DNA of 6,140 nucleotides from an uncultured bacterium (GTDB lineage Bacteria > Patescibacteriota > CALEFQ01), in the NCBI GenBank assembly GCA_937877125.1, contig CALEFQ010000070.1, positions 1-6,140 on the forward strand, in the 5' to 3' direction. A program made the translations under genes and the position numbers. Below, one piece after another: positions 1-5,637 of the stretch (within the stretch, counting starts at the first letter, position 1; every line of letters starts with the position of its first letter). The notes below the pieces were generated by a model. It searched no databases. It was not told the origin of the DNA and worked only from the letters and a program-made list of their open reading frames with translations.

Positions 1-81
1 GGAGCCGGTCGTGAAAGAATTGCCGCAAGAGCAGGTAACTTTCGCGTCAGCATGATATTTAGGGTGGATCTTGTCTTTCAT
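1..81 (-). CDS. rpmE: 50S ribosomal protein L31, N-terminal 27 residues (partial)
   Basis: Large-subunit ribosomal protein bL31, which lies at the central protuberance and helps bridge the two subunits. Only the first 27 codons are inside the window; the gene continues past base 1. The visible protein begins [20 protein letters not shown] and goes on NSFTTGS, matching the bL31 start (M-K-x-x-I-H-P, then a C-x-C-G-N knuckle and a T-G-S segment). The CSCG pair is the first half of the zinc-binding site of the C+ type of L31; the second half would lie outside. I chose the ATG at 81 because the family starts there. Two in-frame ATGs just upstream (93 and 90) fall inside the promoter -10 element. 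There is no Shine-Dalgarno sequence before the ATG. The gene lies downstream of the dGTPase-like gene on the same strand but is separated by a terminator and has its own promoter. Confidence 0.93.
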   Translation of the reverse strand, partial: MKDKIHPKYHADAKVTCSCGNSFTTGS

Positions 82-88
82 AGAAAAC

Positions 89-117
89 ATCATAGGGGTT
101 TTTCTGATACAAGTCAA
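89..117 (-). promoter_or_regulatory. sigma70-type promoter of rpmE
   Basis: On the minus strand, TTGACT (117-112) and TATGAT (94-89) are separated by exactly 17 bases, each matching the consensus at five of six positions. Only 7 bases lie between the -10 element and the rpmE ATG at 81, so transcription should begin at or within a base or two of the start codon. The mRNA is then predicted to be leaderless or nearly so. Confidence 0.8.
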
Positions 118-124
118 GAATCGG

Positions 125-144
125 CCAGTTTTTGTGTTAACTGG
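125..144. repeat. 6-bp inverted repeat upstream of the rpmE promoter
   Basis: CCAGTT (125-130) and AACTGG (139-144) form a perfect inverted repeat around an 8-base spacer, ending 8 bases upstream of the rpmE -35 element. It could be a protein-binding operator. It does not resemble the Zur boxes known to me. No T-run follows directly on either strand, so I do not call it a terminator. Function is unknown. Confidence 0.3.
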
Positions 145-171
145 TTAGGCTGTCTGTTTTACCGGCATATG

Positions 172-198
172 AAAAACGCCGCAATCGAAATTGCGGCG
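172..198 (-). terminator. Rho-independent terminator of the dGTPase-like gene
   Basis: Read on the minus strand, CGCCGCAAT and ATTGCGGCG form a perfect 9-bp stem closed by a TTCG tetraloop and followed at once by TTTTTC. It lies 13 bases after the TGA of the HD-domain gene. This separates that gene's transcript from rpmE. Confidence 0.92.
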
Positions 199-211
199 TG
201 GCGAGGATTGG

Positions 212-1381
212 TCACCAATCCAGCCAAGGTTCGATGGGAGGGAGCGGCGTGCGTGCCAGGAAGGGCAGAATATCGGCGAGCGAAATTTTTTGCAGGAGAT
301 CTTTCGGGATGCATTTGGCTTCGGGCGGCAATTCGGTAATCCGGAACAATTCACGGTCGCCGAGCAGGGCGAACAGGATGACCGGATTGACTCCTTGGTC
401 GCTTCCGAGTTTTTCCAGCAGTCGGTAAGCGCGCGTCAAGGGCTCGTTTCCGGCGAAATGTCGGAAATCTACCAGCTGATAAATATCCATCATTTCCGAA
501 CGGAGTCGGGCGAAAAGCTGAGCCGTTGGGCTATTTTCGAAAGAGACGCAGCCCCGGTCGGCCGATTCTTCTCCTAGAGCGTTGACCCAGCATCGCTGCA
601 GTTCGCGCTGATTTGGTGGTGCCGAATTCGGCAGGAAGCTTTGGAGCAGGTCTCTGATCAGGGGCCATTTTCCGTCGAGCTGATTGGCCAGTGGGTTGAG
701 GGAACTGTCTTGGTTCAGCATACGCCGAAATTTTACGAAGATATCAGTCGGATCCGCCGAAAGGTAAGCCATTTTATCGGCGTATAGCACCAGGCGTTCT
801 TCGGGCGATAATTCCTGGCCCAGATTCAGGTTGCCTCGTCCGCGGCTGTGGCGGTTGATGATTTTTAGGGTGGAGATAGTCAGGTTTAATCCTCCCGGGA
901 CCCGCCGTTCGATGAATTGAGCCAGGTACACGCCGAAATTTTCATGCCGGACGGGCAGACCCTGTTCCTGGAAAAAGAACTCGCTGGTATGTCCCAGAGG
1001 CAAATGTCCTAGGTCATGCCCCAGGGCTCCCGCGCGCACGAGCGGGATATTCAGTCCGAGTGCGCTGGCCATGGTGCCGGCCAGTCCGACGACATCAAAT
1101 GTGTGGGTCAGACGGTTGCGGATGTGTAGAGTCTTATCGAAGGAGATAGTTTCGGTATCGGTTCTGGTGATCACTTGGGTTTTGTCGGCCAGTCGCCGCA
1201 GCGCTTTTGATTCGAGAATCTTCAGGAAATCCAGCTCAAAAGGATTGAGAAAGGCGAAGCGCCAGCCGTCTTCATCTTGTTCCGCCGGCAGACGCCGGCG
1301 GGTCGTCTGGTCGTTTCGCGGCGTCGCGACACGGGATAAACAGCCAAACCAGTCTGGTAACCTTGTTTTCCTTGGCATCAT
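212..1381 (-). CDS. dgt: dGTPase-like HD-domain deoxynucleotide triphosphohydrolase
   Basis: Predicted cytoplasmic metal-dependent phosphohydrolase of the dGTPase/SAMHD1 family, which splits dNTPs into a deoxynucleoside and triphosphate. The 389-residue protein shows the family's core in order: SKALRRLADKTQV (58-70), then the H...HD...D metal set as RLTH (H93), GHDLGH (H122, D123) and YADKMAYL (D202). Further histidines at H126, H131 and H146 sit where SAMHD1-type enzymes have catalytic or substrate contacts. Annotated from the first ATG (1381), but AGGAGG is only 2 bases from it and 5 from the second ATG at 1378, so 1378 may be the true start. The core begins near residue 48. Residues about 17-36 (starting RVATPRNDQ, rich in R, T and P) look unlike the rest and cover a palindrome, suggesting an in-frame repeat insertion. 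It ends in TGA before a strong terminator. Substrate preference cannot be told from sequence. Confidence 0.9.
   Translation of the reverse strand: MMPRKTRLPDWFGCLSRVATPRNDQTTRRRLPAEQDEDGWRFAFLNPFELDFLKILESKALRRLADKTQVITRTDTETISFDKTLHIRNRLTHTFDVVGLAGTMASALGLNIPLVRAGALGHDLGHLPLGHTSEFFFQEQGLPVRHENFGVYLAQFIERRVPGGLNLTISTLKIINRHSRGRGNLNLGQELSPEERLVLYADKMAYLSADPTDIFVKFRRMLNQDSSLNPLANQLDGKWPLIRDLLQSFLPNSAPPNQRELQRCWVNALGEESADRGCVSFENSPTAQLFARLRSEMMDIYQLVDFRHFAGNEPLTRAYRLLEKLGSDQGVNPVILFALLGDRELFRITELPPEAKCIPKDLLQKISLADILPFLARTPLPPIEPWLDW
1282..1301. repeat. Palindrome inside the 5' coding part of the dGTPase-like gene
   Basis: CCGCCGGC (1282-1289) and GCCGGCGG (1294-1301) form a perfect 8-bp inverted repeat around AGAC. 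It is framed as T-CCGCC...GGCGG-G, the same frame as the inner stem of the intergenic palindrome at 5662-5676, so the two may belong to one repeat family. It lies within codons 27-34 of the gene. Confidence 0.6.
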
Positions 1382-1383
1382 TT

Positions 1384-1389
1384 CCTCCT
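1384..1389 (-). promoter_or_regulatory. Shine-Dalgarno site of the dGTPase-like gene
   Basis: AGGAGG on the minus strand, the strongest ribosome binding site in the window. It stands 2 bases from the ATG at 1381 and 5 bases from the ATG at 1378, which favours the second start. Confidence 0.85.
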
Positions 1390-1422
1390 TTGCCCTTACG
1401 GATGAAAAGAACTATTCCCCGC

Positions 1423-1450
1423 AGTTTAACAAGCGGACACGGTTCGTCAA
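1423..1450 (-). promoter_or_regulatory. Probable promoter of the dGTPase-like gene
   Basis: On the minus strand TTGACG (1450-1445) is followed after 16 bases by TAAACT (1428-1423). The -35 element matches at five positions and the -10 at four. It diverges from the rpsB promoter, with 39 bases between the two -35 elements. No better candidate was seen upstream of this gene. Confidence 0.5.
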
Positions 1451-1489
1451 TAAGATAGTGCTCTCCGGAATAATATCGGCTCTTTCCCC

Positions 1490-1518
1490 TTGCCATTTTC
1501 TGTCGCTCATATTATACT
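1490..1518 (+). promoter_or_regulatory. sigma70-type promoter of the rpsB operon
   Basis: TTGCCA (1490-1495) and TATACT (1513-1518) are separated by exactly 17 bases, each element matching the consensus at five of six positions. Transcription should start near 1525, giving a leader of about 125 bases before the rpsB ATG. This is the only strong promoter seen for the five-gene operon. Confidence 0.8.
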
Positions 1519-1524
1519 GATGTT

Positions 1525-1544
1525 GCTCGAAATTCGAGCTTTTT
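1525..1544 (+). other. Hairpin with T-run at the 5' end of the rpsB leader
   Basis: GCTCGA (1525-1530) pairs with TCGAGC (1534-1539) around a 3-base loop, and TTTTT follows at 1540-1544. The layout is that of a small intrinsic terminator, but it lies at the predicted transcription start, so a terminated RNA would be only about 20 bases. A 5'-end structure protecting the mRNA is at least as likely. Confidence 0.45.
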
Positions 1545-1578
1545 ATCTAAATTTCTCATGCTCTTGATCCGGCTAGAC

Positions 1579-1644
1579 CTGCTCTGGCGTGCCTAATAGG
1601 CCGCGGGAGTCCTAGCGGAGAAGAGAGAGCAGAGGCTAAAGGAC
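1579..1644 (+). promoter_or_regulatory. Structured rpsB leader with possible Shine-Dalgarno sequestration
   Basis: Several pairings can be read directly. CTGCTCT (1579-1585) pairs with AGAGCAG (1626-1632) as a closing 7-bp helix. Inside it are GCCT/AGGC (1591-1594 with 1598-1601) and CCGC/GCGG (1601-1604 with 1615-1618), which share one base, so they compete or are trimmed. GTCCT in the loop of the second hairpin (1609-1613) can pair with AGGAC (1640-1644), which contains the rpsB Shine-Dalgarno AGGA. That pseudoknot would block translation. In E. coli, S2 represses rpsB-tsf through the rpsB leader; a similar role here is inference. Confidence 0.5.
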
Positions 1645-1651
1645 ACAATTT

Positions 1652-2383
1652 ATGACACAACCTTCTCTCGAGGATTTTCTCGAAGCCGGGGCGCATTTTG
1701 GCCATCAGGCCGCTAAATGGCACCCGAGCATGCGGCCGTACATCTATACCGAGCGGAACACCGTTCACATTATCGACCTGCAGCAAACCCAGCAAAAGCT
1801 GGCGTCGGCGCAGGAGTTTATTGCTGACGTGGTGGCAAAAGATGGCACGGTTCTTTTTGTTGGCACCAAAAAACAAGCGCAAAAAATTGTGCGCAAAATG
1901 GCCGAGGCGGTCGGGATGCCGTATGTAACCGAGCGCTGGCTGGGCGGGACATTTACCAATTTTGATTCCATAAAAAAGCAGGTGGCCAAGATGAAAGAAT
2001 TGGAAGCCAAGCGCCAGAGCGGGGAATTGGCCAAGTACACGAAAAAAGAGCAAGTGGCTTTTGACAAGGAAATCGAACGTTTGAATCGTTTCTTCGGCGG
2101 GCTGAGGACGCTGTATCGCTTGCCGGAAGCCGTGGTTGTCTTTGACACCCATACGGATAAAAACGCCATTCGGGAAAGCCGCCGCAAAAAAGTTCCGGCC
2201 GTGGCCTTGTGCGATACTAATTCTAATGCCGATGAAGTGACTTATCCGATTCCGACCAATGATGACGCGGTTAAATTACTGGAACTGATGGCCAAATCTT
2301 TCCAGCAGGCTGTGGAAGAGGGTAAGAAACGAAAAACGGTAAAGAGCGAAGCGATGGCCAAAGGCGCGGTATCTAAAAAATAA
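1652..2383 (+). CDS. rpsB: 30S ribosomal protein S2
   Basis: Small-subunit ribosomal protein uS2, which binds between the head and body of the 30S subunit and is added late in assembly. The 243-residue length is typical for the family. Landmarks in order: the N-terminal GAHFGHQ (13-19) and KWHPSMRPYIY (22-32), VLFVGTKKQAQ (67-77), RWLGGTFTNF (95-104), a charged helical hairpin at about 105-150, FGGLRTLYRLPEAVVVFD (148-165) and CDTNSNADEVTYPIPTNDDA (187-206). The tail is lysine-rich. The ATG is preceded by AAAGGA with 8 bases between AGGA and the start. It is the first gene of the operon, with tsf 19 bases downstream, the arrangement found in most bacteria. The structured leader suggests autogenous control. 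Confidence 0.99.
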   Translation: MTQPSLEDFLEAGAHFGHQAAKWHPSMRPYIYTERNTVHIIDLQQTQQKLASAQEFIADVVAKDGTVLFVGTKKQAQKIVRKMAEAVGMPYVTERWLGGTFTNFDSIKKQVAKMKELEAKRQSGELAKYTKKEQVAFDKEIERLNRFFGGLRTLYRLPEAVVVFDTHTDKNAIRESRRKKVPAVALCDTNSNADEVTYPIPTNDDAVKLLELMAKSFQQAVEEGKKRKTVKSEAMAKGAVSKK

Positions 2384-2402
2384 CTAAATTATCAAAACCA
2401 AT

Positions 2403-2996
2403 ATGATCTCAGCTAGCGAAGTCAAAAAATTACGTGATCAGACCGGCGCGCCGATGATGAAAGTTAAAGAGGCACTCAACGAAGCGAAAGGCGATATTGC
2501 CAAGGCGATTGAAATTCTCCGCAAAAAAGGCGCGGAAATCGCGGCCGAAAAAGCCAACCGGGTGGCCCGCGAAGGCGTGATTGCCTCCTACATCCATAAT
2601 AATGAAAAAATCGGGGTCTTGGTGGAGCTGAATTGCGAAACTGATTTTGTCGCGCGGAATCCTGACTTTCAGAAATTAGGGAAAGACATCGCGATGCAAG
2701 TGGCCGCGATGAACCCGACCGTCGTCAAGCCAGAAGACTTTGACGCCGCGGTCCTGGAAAAGGAAAAAAAGATTTATTTGGAACAGCTCAAGGATTCAAA
2801 AAAACCTGATCAGATCAAAGAAAAGATCGTGGCCGGCAAACTGAAAAAATTTGCGGAAGAGAAGAGCCTGCTCAAACAAAGGTTTATCAAGGACGACAAG
2901 ATTACTGTCGAAACTTTGATTACTGATTTGGTCGGCCGGCTGAAAGAGAATATTCAGGTCAAGCGATTCATTCGTTTTGAAATCGGGGAGAAATAG
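2403..2996 (+). CDS. tsf: Elongation factor Ts
   Basis: Nucleotide exchange factor that releases GDP from EF-Tu. The 197-residue protein is a short form, about the size of the Thermus protein and well below the roughly 280 residues of E. coli EF-Ts. An N-terminal UBA-like domain (about 1-54) carries the LRDQTGAPMMKVKEAL signature. The core holds GVLVELNCETDFVARN (71-86), in which D81 and F82 match the residues that reach into the EF-Tu nucleotide and magnesium site. A lysine-rich coiled-coil-like stretch follows at about 115-155, then LLKQRFIKDDKITV (156-169). The second core subdomain of long EF-Ts forms is missing. No Shine-Dalgarno sequence is visible in the 19-base gap after rpsB, so translation may be coupled to the gene before. 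Confidence 0.99.
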   Translation: MISASEVKKLRDQTGAPMMKVKEALNEAKGDIAKAIEILRKKGAEIAAEKANRVAREGVIASYIHNNEKIGVLVELNCETDFVARNPDFQKLGKDIAMQVAAMNPTVVKPEDFDAAVLEKEKKIYLEQLKDSKKPDQIKEKIVAGKLKKFAEEKSLLKQRFIKDDKITVETLITDLVGRLKENIQVKRFIRFEIGEK

Positions 2997-2999
2997 ACC

Positions 3000-3716
3000 A
3001 TGGCCACCCTCAAGTATCGCCGCGTTTTGTTGAAATTGTCCGGAACGGTTTTTGCCGGATCCGACGGTTTTGGGATTGATCCGGCCGCGGTCCAGCGCAT
3101 CGCCCGGGTGATTGGCGAGATCCAGCGTCTGGGGGTCCAGGTGGCTATCGTCAACGGCGCCGGCAATCTATTCCGTTACCGCCAAGTCAAAGATACGGCT
3201 ATGCGGCGAGTTTATGCCGACGCGGTGGGGATGATGGGGACCATGATGAATTCACTTTCCCTGAAGGACTTTTTGGAGCAGATGAAGATCCCGGTCTCTT
3301 TGTTTTCTGCGGCCGAATTACAGTCGGTGATTCCTCCGTATGACATCAGGCGGGCGCAAGATGATTTGGCGGCCGGGAAAGTGGTTCTAATTAGCGGCGG
3401 GACCGGCCATCCTTTTTTTACTACTGATACGGCGGCGGTGCTCCGAGCCCTGGAAACGGGCGCGGACGCGGTCTTAAAAGCGACTGATGTCGACGGAGTT
3501 TATGACGCCGATCCCCGGCGGAACAAGAAAGCCACCAAGTATGACACGGTTACTTATACTGAGGTGAGGGCAAAAAATCTTAAAGTCATGGACCAAACCG
3601 CTTTTGCCCTAGCGCAGGAACACGCTTTGCCGATTTTGGTTTTTAATTTTTCCCGGGCGGGATCGCTTCGGGCAGCGGTGACGGGTAAAAAAATTGGGAC
3701 GTTAGTTAGAGTCTAA
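3000..3716 (+). CDS. pyrH: UMP kinase
   Basis: Amino-acid-kinase-fold enzyme that converts UMP and ATP to UDP and ADP; active as a hexamer in studied bacteria. The 238-residue length is normal. Landmarks: LLKLSG (10-15), a GFGID segment (23-27), the glycine loop NGAGNLF (52-58), ADAVGM (73-78) containing the UMP-binding aspartate D74, SGGTGHPFFTTD (132-143), LKATDVDGVYDADP (159-172) and LKVMDQTAFALA (194-205). Several normally fixed positions differ: LSGE is LSGT (T16), GGGN is GAGN (A54), FRG is FRY (Y60) and TGNPFF is TGHPFF (H137). The UMP aspartate, the TTD triad and the nucleotide lid remain, so activity is likely. The ATG follows tsf by 3 bases and has GGGGAG upstream, inside the end of tsf. 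frr, the usual next gene, is not here. Confidence 0.97.
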   Translation: MATLKYRRVLLKLSGTVFAGSDGFGIDPAAVQRIARVIGEIQRLGVQVAIVNGAGNLFRYRQVKDTAMRRVYADAVGMMGTMMNSLSLKDFLEQMKIPVSLFSAAELQSVIPPYDIRRAQDDLAAGKVVLISGGTGHPFFTTDTAAVLRALETGADAVLKATDVDGVYDADPRRNKKATKYDTVTYTEVRAKNLKVMDQTAFALAQEHALPILVFNFSRAGSLRAAVTGKKIGTLVRV

Positions 3717-3718
3717 AT

Positions 3719-4513
3719 ATGGGACAGGTAGCCAAGATCCAATTCAATTTCTGGGATCAGTCGTATGATTTTGATACGGGCGAATTAAGATTAAATAAAG
3801 GGGATCGGGTAATCGTTCGGACCGAGCTAGGCTTAGAAATCGGAACGGTGGTGGCCCTGCTACCGACTCCGGAAAAAACTGATCGGGTGCTCAAGCCGGT
3901 TATCCGCCGGGCGACGGCGGAAGATTTGGCCAAGATTGCCAAATTTGAAGAACGTCGCCAGGAAATCTTGAATGACTGCCGGCGCCTGATCCGGGCCCAC
4001 GCCCTGCCGATGAAACTGGTCAATGTTTATTTTTCTTTTGAAGGTTCGAGGCTTACTTTTACATTCACTGCCGACAGCCGGGTTGATTTCCGTGCTCTCG
4101 TGCGCGACTTGACCAGAAAGTTTCAGAAGTCGATTCGCCTGCAACAAATCGGATCTCGGGACGAGGCGCGTTCCTGCGGCGGATTCGGCATGTGCGGCCG
4201 GGAATTATGCTGCCGCCGGTTTTTGGGGGATTTTGCTTCCATTACTACTGATATGGCGCGCGTCCAGCAGATGACTCATCGGGGGAGCGAGAGGATATCA
4301 GGGATTTGCGGTCGGTTGATGTGCTGTCTTGCCTATGAGGAAAAGCAATATCAAGAATGGCTGACTAAGATGCCGGACATGGGAGCAATTGTCAGAACCA
4401 AGCAAGGCAAAGGGGCCGTTTTTGATCGCAATTTGCCCAAGCAGACGGTCAAGGTCAGGCTGGATGACAAAGAACATACCGCGATAGAAGTTCCTTTAAC
4501 TGATATTCGCTAA
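3719..4513 (+). CDS. ricT: RicT/YaaT-family PSP1-domain protein
   Basis: Member of the PSP1 C-terminal family to which B. subtilis RicT (YaaT) belongs. There RicT joins RicA and RicF in the Y-complex, which binds iron-sulfur clusters and directs RNase Y mRNA processing. The 264-residue length fits. A beta-rich N-terminal part (1-65, including NKGDRVIVRTELGLEIGTV at 26-44) leads into a helix and the PSP1 core. The diagnostic cysteine-rich segment is CGGFGMCGRELCC (153-165), then LGDFASI (169-175) and SGICGRLMCCLAYE (194-207); C153, C159, C164, C165, C197, C202 and C203 are the candidate cluster ligands. A short basic C-terminal beta region ends the protein. It starts 2 bases after pyrH without a clear Shine-Dalgarno site. 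RicA and RicF are not in the window, and the role in this lineage is unproven. Confidence 0.94.
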   Translation: MGQVAKIQFNFWDQSYDFDTGELRLNKGDRVIVRTELGLEIGTVVALLPTPEKTDRVLKPVIRRATAEDLAKIAKFEERRQEILNDCRRLIRAHALPMKLVNVYFSFEGSRLTFTFTADSRVDFRALVRDLTRKFQKSIRLQQIGSRDEARSCGGFGMCGRELCCRRFLGDFASITTDMARVQQMTHRGSERISGICGRLMCCLAYEEKQYQEWLTKMPDMGAIVRTKQGKGAVFDRNLPKQTVKVRLDDKEHTAIEVPLTDIR

Positions 4514-4517
4514 AAAT

Positions 4518-5480
4518 ATGTCTTACACTATTATTCCAGAAATCATCGTTTTCGCCGCGATCGCGGTGGTGATTATTTTGGTCTTGCGTCGTTTGCCCCA
4601 GACGAAAAAGTTGGCTGATTCGGAGCCGGCCCCAAAAGCGAAGCCAGAACGTCCGGGTAAGCGCGATATGATTTTCAAATTGAAAAGCGCCGATTTTTCT
4701 ACCTGGCGCCAGAGTCGGACCAAGCAGCTAAGCGCTTCGTGGAAAGGAATGATCGGCTGGATTGGCGGTCTTTTTTCTCGCCGGGCGAAGCCCTTGAACG
4801 CTCCGGTGAAAGACCAGGCAAATCGGGTAATTGAAGCCAAACGGGAAATTTCCAAAAAATCTGAAGAAAAAAGAGAGATGGTTGCCCCGGTCTCGGCGCC
4901 GCGATTGAGCGAAGCCGCTCAGGCGAAAATCCGCGATCTCAGCTGGGAGGCCAGGAAAGCGTCGAAAAAGGCGGATTATGCCGCGGCCGAAAAATACTAC
5001 TTGGAAGTCTTGAAGATAGATGAAAATAACGGCGATGTGTTTAAAGGATTGGGCGCGGTTTATGCCCAGCAGAAAAATTTCGCGGACGCGGCCGGGGCTT
5101 ACAAACAGGCGATCCGGCTCGGGACTCGTGATGAGCAGGTTTATTCCGCCTTGGCCGAGTCTTTGCTACAGAAGAAAAACTGGAAAGAGGCGATTGATAC
5201 CCTGGATCATGTTATTAAAATCAATCCGCAAATGGCTTCCGCTTACGCTTTGGTGGGGCGGGCCTATACGGGACTGAAACTTCACAAAGAAGCGTTGAAA
5301 TACTTCGAATTGGCGGCCAAATTTGATCCCAAAAATGTCGGTTATTTGATGTTACTCGCGGAGGCGGCCCAGCGACGCGGCCTGGATGTCATTGCCAAAA
5401 TGAATCTTAATAAGATTCTTGAATTGGATCCCAAAAATGATGCCGCTCGCAAGCTTCTGGAAAAATTGCTGCAAGAATAG
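4518..5480 (+). CDS. Membrane-anchored TPR-repeat protein
   Basis: Predicted single-pass membrane protein with a cytoplasmic TPR domain; no enzyme motif is visible. Residues about 5-24 (IIPEIIVFAAIAVVIILVL) form one hydrophobic helix followed by RR, so the bulk should face the cytoplasm. A basic, proline- and lysine-rich linker covers about 26-130, including a short amphipathic stretch at 73-88. From about 137 to 306 come roughly five 34-residue TPR units, with spaced patterns such as AEKYYLEVLKIDENN (157-171), AAGAYKQAIRLG (191-202), AIDTLDHVIKINP (225-237) and ALKYFELAAKFDP (259-271). TPR arrays normally bind partner proteins or peptides. It is the last operon gene, 4 bases after ricT, without a clear Shine-Dalgarno site. 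Partner unknown; RicT is a reasonable guess because they are co-transcribed. No terminator follows it. Confidence 0.9.
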   Translation: MSYTIIPEIIVFAAIAVVIILVLRRLPQTKKLADSEPAPKAKPERPGKRDMIFKLKSADFSTWRQSRTKQLSASWKGMIGWIGGLFSRRAKPLNAPVKDQANRVIEAKREISKKSEEKREMVAPVSAPRLSEAAQAKIRDLSWEARKASKKADYAAAEKYYLEVLKIDENNGDVFKGLGAVYAQQKNFADAAGAYKQAIRLGTRDEQVYSALAESLLQKKNWKEAIDTLDHVIKINPQMASAYALVGRAYTGLKLHKEALKYFELAAKFDPKNVGYLMLLAEAAQRRGLDVIAKMNLNKILELDPKNDAARKLLEKLLQE

Positions 5481-5484
5481 GACC

Positions 5485-5523
5485 TTGACAAAATTTGTTT
5501 CGGCTGGCTAAATAGGCTACAAT
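5485..5523 (+). promoter_or_regulatory. Promoter region of the tRNA-Thr/tRNA-Tyr unit
   Basis: A perfect TTGACA (5485-5490) starts 5 bases after the TPR stop codon. With an 18-base spacer the -10 would be TAAATA (5509-5514), a weak match. Alternatively TTGTTT (5495-5500) with a 17-base spacer leads to TACAAT (5518-5523), a five-of-six match. I cannot decide between them, but the region very likely starts a transcript near 5522-5531. Confidence 0.65.
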
Positions 5524-5546
5524 TTATATATTATCTGGGGAAGGCG

Positions 5547-5633
5547 GTGTTTGTCAGGGAGCAAAGGCGACCGATTTTCGATCTCTCAAGCCGGGCTCGG
5601 CGGTTCTTCGCCCGGGCAAGTAAAAAGGCGTAG
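5547..5633 (+). CDS. Possible 28-residue basic leader peptide before the tRNA genes
   Basis: A GTG at 5547, preceded by GGGGAAGG, opens 28 codons ending at TAG (5631-5633). The predicted peptide starts MFVREQRRPIFDLSS and is strongly basic, with eight arginines and two lysines against one aspartate and one glutamate. It begins about 20 bases after the predicted transcription start, where a leader peptide would lie. Against it: it is very short, resembles no family I know, and its second half overlaps the hairpin at 5591-5615. It may well be chance. Confidence 0.22.
   Translation: MFVREQRRPIFDLSSRARRFFARASKKA
5591..5615 (+). other. Hairpin in the tRNA leader
   Basis: CCGGGC (5591-5596) pairs with GCCCGG (5610-5615) around a 13-base loop. 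GGCG/CGCC inside offers a competing fold. No T-run follows, so it is not an intrinsic terminator. It may shape processing of the tRNA precursor. Confidence 0.4.
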
Positions 5634-5637
5634 GTGG

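Noticed and set aside
2..55. Plus-strand tail [17 protein letters not shown] ending in TGA, as if the end of an upstream gene
   Set aside because: The minus strand of the same bases gives a clear ribosomal protein L31 N-terminus with a strong promoter.
212..214. UGA recoded as glycine, as in SR1/Gracilibacteria
   Set aside because: The TGA ends the dGTPase-like gene directly before a strong terminator, and no gene here contains an in-frame TGA.
52..339. 95-codon open frame on the plus strand
   Set aside because: It runs antisense over the rpmE start, the rpmE promoter, the terminator and the end of the dGTPase-like gene; it has no family likeness.
1071..1520. 149-codon open frame on the plus strand through the divergent promoter region
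   Set aside because: It overlaps the 5' part of the dGTPase-like gene in antisense and both promoters; no protein features.
1556..2152. 198-codon open frame antisense to rpsB
   Set aside because: It is a shadow of the highly conserved rpsB coding sequence.
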